From: Aporrectodea caliginosa
Taxonomy: Eukaryota > Annelida > Clitellata > Crassiclitellata > Lumbricidae
DNA length: 64,000 bases
Assembly (NCBI GenBank): GCA_020284085.1
Contig: JACEVL010000468.1
Coordinates: 288,501-352,500, forward strand
Direction: 5' to 3'
This document shows, piece after piece, positions 58,308-64,000 of the stretch. The notes under the pieces are model-generated. The model was not told where the DNA came from and made no database searches. It was given only the letters and a program-made list of their open reading frames with translations. Numbering within the stretch: the first letter of the stretch is position 1; each line of letters starts with the position of its first letter. Position numbers and translations under genes: made by a program.

Positions 58308-58378
<71 letters not shown>

Positions 58379-58450
58379 CGATGATGATGAGGACGATGAG
58401 GACGATTATGATGATGATATGATGATGATTTGATAAGAATGGTACGATGA
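58308..58450. repeat. (GAT)n microsatellite
   Basis: About 70 bp of perfect GAT/ATG units followed by degenerate GACGATGAG units. Confidence 0.95.
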
Positions 58451-58494
58451 CGTTGATGATTACGATAAGAAGGAGGAGGAGGATTGTTATGATG

Positions 58495-58690
58495 TAATAT
58501 GTAATGTAATGTAATGTACGAAACATTTATAAAGCGCCACTTAAGAGTCTCTCAGAAGCGCTCAACACGTGGCCATGAAACAGCTGAAAAAATGCGTCTT
58601 TAAGAGTTTAGAGAAAACTATATAGCCGCGTGCAGCACTCACAGACGGCGGAAGAGCGTCCCAGATCCGTGGCGCCGCAATCGAGAAGAT
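58495..58690 (-). mobile_element. LINE/SINE 3' end, minus strand
   Basis: A (GTAAT)n run then ACATTTATAAAGCGCCACTT ... GGCGCCGCAATCGAGAAG. Same general organisation as 63800-64000. Confidence 0.5.
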
Positions 58691-59127
58691 GAATGCTGAT
58701 GATATTCAAAATATATAATCAACTGTATGATCTGCAGTTTGAGTCGCTCCCTCGTTGATGGCTTGCGTTACTGTCTGACTGCATGTTTGCTTTGCTTCCC
58801 TCTTTGCCTGTCTGTCTCTCTGTCCGTTTGACTTTCACTCTATCTCTTCATGTCTCTCTCTGTAATGTTAAAGGCCATTATATAAGCTCGCGATACACAT
58901 ATCGCAGGTCAGCCCAGATGCTCCACCTCGCAGCGTATTAGTTACCAGCGTTGAATTGTGTTCGTGTAGTTGAGTGGTTTTTAGTGGGCCAGATAAAACT
59001 CCACTACGACTGACCTGAACGATACAGACAGTTCAAAAAATCGCACATGTCTTTCTAGTATAATGGTCTGGTTCATGGTCTGCTAAAAGTATTTAGGCAT
59101 TCATAGCAAGAATCAACAGGTATTTAG
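58691..59127. other. Intergenic, no gene seen
   Basis: TCTGTCTGTCTC-rich at 58810-58860. No gene recognised. Confidence 0.4.
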
Positions 59128-59515
59128 TAGGGGTGGGCAACGATTAAAAATGTTTAATCGAAATTAATCGCACGATTAAAATGTTTAACGCCGCGATTAA
59201 TTTTTAACGCATGTCACTATAGATAACAAGTACAGCTACTGTACCGACTCGGAGTAATTACGTTGAATATGCGCTATATCAATGATTGCAGTCAATAAAC
59301 AAAAAGCACACAATGCTTTTATTACTTATTTTTACTTTTAGTGTCTACTTTTAAGTTTAACGTTTAAACTGAGCGGTTTTATCAAGAATTGTTTTAGCGC
59401 ATTTATAGAAATAATTGGGCGCAGTGACAATCGCGTTAACTGCGTTAAAAAATTTAATCGCGTTAATTAATTAACACATTAATCGCGTTAATAACGCGTT
59501 AAATGCCCAGCCCTA
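59128..59515. mobile_element. hAT-type MITE, TTAATCG-rich
   Basis: Ends TAGGGGTGGGCAACG and ATGCCCAGCCCTA, flanked by the perfect 8-bp duplication GTATTTAG (59120-59127, 59516-59523). Inner halves are inverted TTAATCG / CGATTAA clusters. Confidence 0.9.
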
Positions 59516-59654
59516 GTATTTAGTAAAGAATCTTCCAGAGGCAAAGCAAGACCACAACTGAACTGGATAGATAATAGAAAATGGAGTCATCACAATACTT
59601 TGATCTAAACGCTGGAGTTGACAAATGACCAAAAACTGGAAACAATTATTTATC

Positions 59655-59742
59655 ATAAATACTACTACTACTACTACGACCACCACCACCACCACCACCA
59701 TTACCACCACCATGGTACCACCACCACCACCACCACCACCAG
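59655..59742. repeat. (ACT)n/(CCA)n microsatellite
   Basis: ACT units pass into CCA units with a CATGGTACC interruption. Confidence 0.9.
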
Positions 59743-60203
59743 GAACAGATTTTCTGCTACCACACGTCGTGCAGTAATCTCTTCCGCAGATATTGCGTTG
59801 GTCCTCGTAAAATCCGATCTTAGAAAGCACATTCCTCAAATAGCTTAACTGTCACAGAGGTTAGACTGTTAGAGCCATACTGCCGAGTGCGTGACGAATA
59901 AATTATGCTAACCTGTAATCGATATATCAAAAGAACAGTGGCTTAGGCATATCATTAACAAAGCAGGCGCGGTTGTAAAGCATTTGCAGTTTCACGTTTC
60001 TCTTAAAGTCGCAGGAGGCACATGTGGAAGAGAAATCTTGAAATATTTTCTTCTTGCCGGGGTTTGAACTTAGACCTCTTTGTTGACAGCCCTGGAGTCT
60101 GCCGAGTACCCGTTTGGATGTAAGACCAATGTAAAATGTAACCATGTTAGCTATTATTATCAACAGTAGCAACATCACGTTCCTGCCAAAAGTGACTAGT
60201 CTA
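59743..60203. other. Intergenic, no gene seen
   Basis: A tRNA-like box B on the minus strand (TAAGTTCAAACCCCGGC, near 60055-60072) is the only recognisable signal. Confidence 0.35.
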
Positions 60204-61385
60204 CAGGGTGACCCAATATAAAATGTCCCACCGGATAAAATGCAATTTCTCCGCAACCAATTGAGATTTTTCTACCAAATTTTCACCATTTATAGAGGAA
60301 TAACTTTTCAACAATTCACGAAAATTTCACTAAACAATTTGCATAGCTTGAAAAGTTACAGCTGTTTAAATGTTAAATTCCGTTGCTTTTTTTTTAATTT
60401 CCGAAGAAAAATGGACAGTCACTTGCAATTTTCAATTTCAAATAAAATCATCTTTCATTACGAAATCAGAAATCTGTTGAGCAGTTTATCTCAAGGCATG
60501 TTCGAAGTGTCCACCCCTAGCTTTCACACAAGGTCGAAGTCTTTTTGTGAAGCTCAGGTATGGCCTTGTTGATTGAGTCCTGCGGCAGCTGGTTCCATAT
60601 TAGCTGCAAGACTTTTTCAGCTCGTCAATGTTCTTCGGCTTTGGATGAAATGTCTTGTAGCGTTCAAGCATAGCTCCCCAGATGTGATAATCAAGAGGGT
60701 TAAGGTCTGAAGAGTTTGGTGGCCATTCATCTTTGCCAATGAATTCACTGCAGTTGGTGGCAATAAAGCCTTGAGCCAACCTTGCCGTGTGAGCAGGTGC
60801 ACCGTCCTGATGGAAAATGAAACCAGATGGTATAGAACAGACTTGCAGTCTTCAATGAGTCTGGGTAATAGAGTTTCAACGTAAAGTTGAGCGCTTACTT
60901 TAGCCTTGTCTGGGATGACGTGCAGTCTTCCCTTATCGCCGTAACACACGCCAGCAGAACCATGATGTGCTTCGCAAACTTGGATCTCTCGACCACCAGG
61001 CAACTTTTCGTGAAAATCGCGGTTTTTTGACGGCAGACCAAACGCACTTAATATATTTTAAAATATCTGCAATTATTAACAGCTTGCTTCATAAACACTT
61101 TCTTTACAATTTGTAATGAGGTCATATGACGGCATCATTATTTGGGTGTTACAAAACAAATTCTTTGTGAAAAAATCTTAAAGAAATAACTATTATTGGA
61201 CCGCTCATCTGCGGAAATTCGAAAAAATGAAATTGAATATTTAAACAGCTGTAACTTTTGAAGCTATGCAAATTGTTAGGTGAAAGTTTCGTGGATTGTT
61301 GTGAAATCATTCCTCTGTAAATGCTCAACGTTTGGTAGAAAAATTGCATTTTATCCGGTGGGACATTTTATATTGGGCCACCCTG
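60204..61385 (-). mobile_element. Tc1/mariner element with long inverted repeats
   Basis: Flanked by TA (60202-60203, 61386-61387). The ends CAGGGTGACCCAATATAAAA and CAGGGTGGCCCAATATAAAA begin inverted repeats that stay recognisable for about 190 bp (60204-60395 and 61195-61385). It carries a broken transposase on the minus strand. Confidence 0.95.
60500..61010 (-). pseudogene. Mariner-type transposase (DD37D), broken
   Basis: The second and third catalytic aspartates are visible in FHQDGAPAHTA (about 60795-60815) and NPLDYHIWG (about 60680-60705), with 37 residues between. The first aspartate region and the N-terminal DNA-binding domain are missing, with non-coding sequence between about 61010 and 61195. 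A frameshift near 60825 separates the upstream frame (GGREIQVCEAHHGSAG...) from the catalytic one. The element is inactive. Confidence 0.85.
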
Positions 61386-61479
61386 TAGTTATCTTAGAAA
61401 TGTTAACTACCTGAAAAATGTTCTGTTCATTAATTATAATTATTTGTTTTGGTCTTTGAGTCGCGCTATTTTAAATGTC

Positions 61480-61760
61480 CGGTTGCAATTACAATCACCA
61501 CCAGTTCGCGGAAACTGACACATCAGAAGTTTAAATATCTAAAGCGTTGCTCTAAAGCTAAGCTCAGGACACCAACTTATTCACGAGCGCTGCGTCGCAT
61601 CAGAGGTGTTGTCAAGAGGTTGATGTCCAGTAGAGGTCCGAGTCCGGTTGCCAGAGAGACCAAAAAGAGGTGCAAAGCAGACCATACAAAGTATGTCAAT
61701 GGAAAGACAAGGCTGTGAGGTAGAGGACTGGCCACCCGCCCTCGTATGCCGAGGCTAAGC
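61480..61760 (-). mobile_element. LINE 3' fragment
   Basis: The minus strand carries a coding end (SLATGLGPLLDINLLTTPL...RSARE, then a stop) and the CGCTCGTGAATAAGTTGGTG...TTAGAGC tail, like 29925-30370. Confidence 0.6.
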
Positions 61761-62754
61761 ACCATGAAGGTGCTAACACTTCAGCCAATGTTTGCTTCTA
61801 ATGGCTAGCTAAAGGAACTCTTTTCTCTACCATGTGATACCAAAGATCCCGCTTTATCATAAGAGCCTGCTCTCCCTTAAAGAGACCGTTTTCCCATTAA
61901 TAACACCGCGGCCAGCGAAAATAACTTGCAGTCCGTTTTGCGCAAGTTGTTGTTCTCTGAGTACTGAACAATCAATCACTCCATTTGAACACAATTTTAT
62001 GGCGCACGTTGTACGAAATAACTCCCTGTAAGGCCGCTGCGTTCTCCGTACGATAGGTTACCCGGCTGCTAAGCTGGTAAAATTAGTCATCGGAGATTCA
62101 AAGGTCGACCCACAGCAGTAACTGTGAAAGCGGTGGGGGTCTAACTAAAGACATACGTAAGCCCTGGGTGACTCGTAAACCCACGTCAATGGCATGACAA
62201 ACATTGACGCTACATATGTATTTTCAAGTTTACATGCATACCGGAGAGATATCTGGCCGACTGGCCCTGCATGCTAATAAAGAATTCCTTGATTAAGTTC
62301 AGTTATAAAAGGCCTGACGTGGAGGCCTATTAAGTCGACCATGTTTGTTTTGAATAGACCGGCGTAACTGTATCGATATACAGTCGTGGGCTTTGTTGAG
62401 GCCTGAGTTTTAACGAGGCTAGCAGAAGAGGCGGAGACAGACAGTCAGAAGGAAATTGGTAGGCTACATGAATGCGTGTGTGGGGCTAGATTCATCAGTG
62501 TTCAAATAATATTCATATCCTGCTCATTGGAATACTCGAGTTTCTAATAGCCAAGTAAGTCGACTGGTTTCTATTGTTAGGCATGTTGTTTGATGTTAAA
62601 TGGAACGAGTTTAGGTAATTACGATGATAATAATTACACAGATAATATTCTTATACAGTGATTCGTCAGGGCGAAGGCAGATCCAACAGTCTGTTTAGCA
62701 TAATTTTTGTATTGTTCCACCCTTCCCACTCAATCTTCTATCGGCTGTACTCTC
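61761..62754. other. Intergenic, no gene recognised
   Basis: A tRNA-like stretch (GTTACCCGGCTGCTAAGCTGG then GGAGATTCAAAGGTCG) lies at 62055-62115. No coding frame of note. Confidence 0.4.
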
Positions 62755-63160
62755 CTTTCTCTCCCTGTCCTATCCTATCCTATCCCATCCTACCTACCCT
62801 ATCCTATCCTATCATACCGTATCATATCCTATCCTACCATTTTTTTCATATCCTATCCTAAATAAACGATGATTGATTGATGAATTGATTAATCCTATCT
62901 TATTATATCCTATCCTACCATATCATATTCTACCATAGCCTTCCTTATCATATCATATCCTATCTTATCCTCTTCCATCCTATCGTATCCTATCTTCTCC
63001 TCGCCTATCCTATCCTATCCTATCCTATCCTATCCTGTCCAATCCTACGATATCCTATCCTATCTATCTCTGATCTACCATACATATACTCTATCCATCC
63101 TTACCCTACCCTACCACAACCTATCATATTCTATCCTGTATCATCCTATAATATTCCAAC
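62755..63160. repeat. Degenerate (CCTAT)n pentanucleotide array
   Basis: TATCC/CCTAT units, best preserved at 62765-62850 and 63005-63040, interrupted by ATTGATTGATGAATTGATT at 62870-62890. Confidence 0.9.
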
Positions 63161-63245
63161 AAATTCTTTGAATCCCACTTTATTCTAGTCTATTCTAAAT
63201 CGTTCTGCTCTTTTTCAGTCCCATAAGCTATCTTAAACATAAATC

Positions 63246-63367
63246 CAGTAACGTAAAGAGGACTTTTCGTTTGGGGGGCTATAAGCTTAAGCCTTGAGCA
63301 TGGTGATCGCGATAGCACGAGCCTATAGCTTCAGCTTCGTGTGGGGCTTAAGCTAGTTACGGCCCTG
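63246..63367. mobile_element. Small hAT-type MITE
   Basis: 122 bp flanked by the perfect 8-bp duplication CATAAATC (63238-63245, 63368-63375). The right end GTTACGGCCCTG is hAT-like. The left end CAGTAACGTAA pairs with it imperfectly. Inner TAAGCTTAAGCC/GGCTTAAGCTAG is inverted. Confidence 0.75.
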
Positions 63368-63375
63368 CATAAATC

Positions 63376-63800
63376 GTCACTTGATGATTCATCTCCAGTA
63401 TTGAAAGACATAAATGATTCACAATTTTTCATGTTACGTAATTCGTCAGTTTGTCAATAATGTTAATGCATTGTTCAAATTGGAGTAAGTTTCTTCTGAG
63501 TCATTGAGAATTCATCACTTCAGGCCTGTATGATTCGTCGGCCGTCACTACAACATGTGCTGATGATATACCTTTCAACACGCAACTAGAATTCATTGCA
63601 TAATATCGACATGAACTTTAATAATTTCTCTCTGTCTCTCTTCTTTTCCATTGATTCGTTTAACTTATTTGTCATTATACCACAAATGTCGTCATCATCA
63701 TCATCGTCAAGATATCAGACACTTCTCAAAAGATATTTAAAGATCTTAACTTGCATAACAGTACACCACAACTGTATTCTAGGTTCATTCATTCATTCCT
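63376..63800. other. Intergenic, no gene seen
   Basis: Only a short TCATCATCATCATCGTC run (63688-63705). No coding frame of note. Confidence 0.4.
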
Positions 63801-64000
63801 AAATTTATCTAGCGCCCCTACAAGGGGACTACTCAGAGGCGCTCCCAACTCCATCACGGCCAAAAAGTACAGTTTTAAGTTCACTAAAAAATACTTCAGT
63901 AAGAGTCCCAGGTAGCAGGCGTAGCTCCTGGGGGAGCCTGTTCAAGACCACTGGATATTGACCTCCTTCCCTGGCAGAGTTCATAAGTGCAAACATGACC
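63801..64000 (-). mobile_element. LINE/SINE 3' end, continues past the window
   Basis: ATTTATCTAGCGCCCCTACA...CTACTCAGAGGCGCTCCCAA resembles 1350-1660 in the same orientation. It is preceded by an ATTC tandem tail at 63785-63800. Confidence 0.6.

Overview
The window is repeat-rich eukaryotic DNA (introns, LINE, LTR and cut-and-paste elements, tRNA-derived SINEs, long microsatellites; no operons or ribosome binding sites). The mix of hAT, piggyBac, mariner, CR1/L2-like and RTE-like elements, a TRPA-type channel with many ankyrin repeats, and a striking excess of the palindrome TAGGCCTA suggest a marine invertebrate, perhaps an echinoderm or relative. The species assignment is an inference I cannot confirm.

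Layout. 1-2.6 kb: a probable first coding exon of an unknown minus-strand gene that runs off the left edge, a decayed LINE, and microsatellites. 2.6-12.7 kb: the first copy (A) of a segmental duplication, split by a 6 kb nest of transposons (2948-8928) in which a CR1/L2-like LINE, two hAT elements and a hAT MITE lie inside an older hAT element. 12.7-15.3 kb: no recognisable gene. 15.3-23.0 kb: a 5'-truncated RTE-like LINE, then a minus-strand Ty3/Gypsy retrotransposon with 142-bp LTRs, interrupted by a 1.9 kb insertion. 24.7-29.2 kb: the one well-preserved host gene, a TRPA-like ankyrin-repeat channel on the minus strand, with nearly all coding sequence in one exon. 29.4-38.3 kb: hAT elements, LINE fragments, and a hairpin MITE. 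38.3-41.2 kb: mostly unassigned, ending in a palindromic foldback-like repeat. 41.2-50.1 kb: the second copy (B) of the duplication, with its own insertions (foldback element, two DNA transposons, SINE), ending in a broken fragment of the TRPA gene. 50-64 kb: microsatellites, LINE 3' ends, tRNA-like SINE heads, a non-autonomous piggyBac, a DD37D mariner, and MITEs.

Main interpretation. Three pairs of segments occur in the same order and orientation: (1) the first-exon repeat (322-626 and 41163-41464), (2) the long block (2590-12690 and 43490-49725), and (3) TRPA (24841-29202 and 49790-50056). This fits one large tandem duplication in which the right-hand TRPA copy decayed. Comparing the copies gives empty sites for several insertions, so transposon ends and 8-bp target duplications can be read directly. 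No self-contained new gene system was found. The best leads are the foldback-type elements, the duplication that acts as an insertion clock, the minisatellite seeded at a LINE tail, and the unexplained TAGGCCTA excess.
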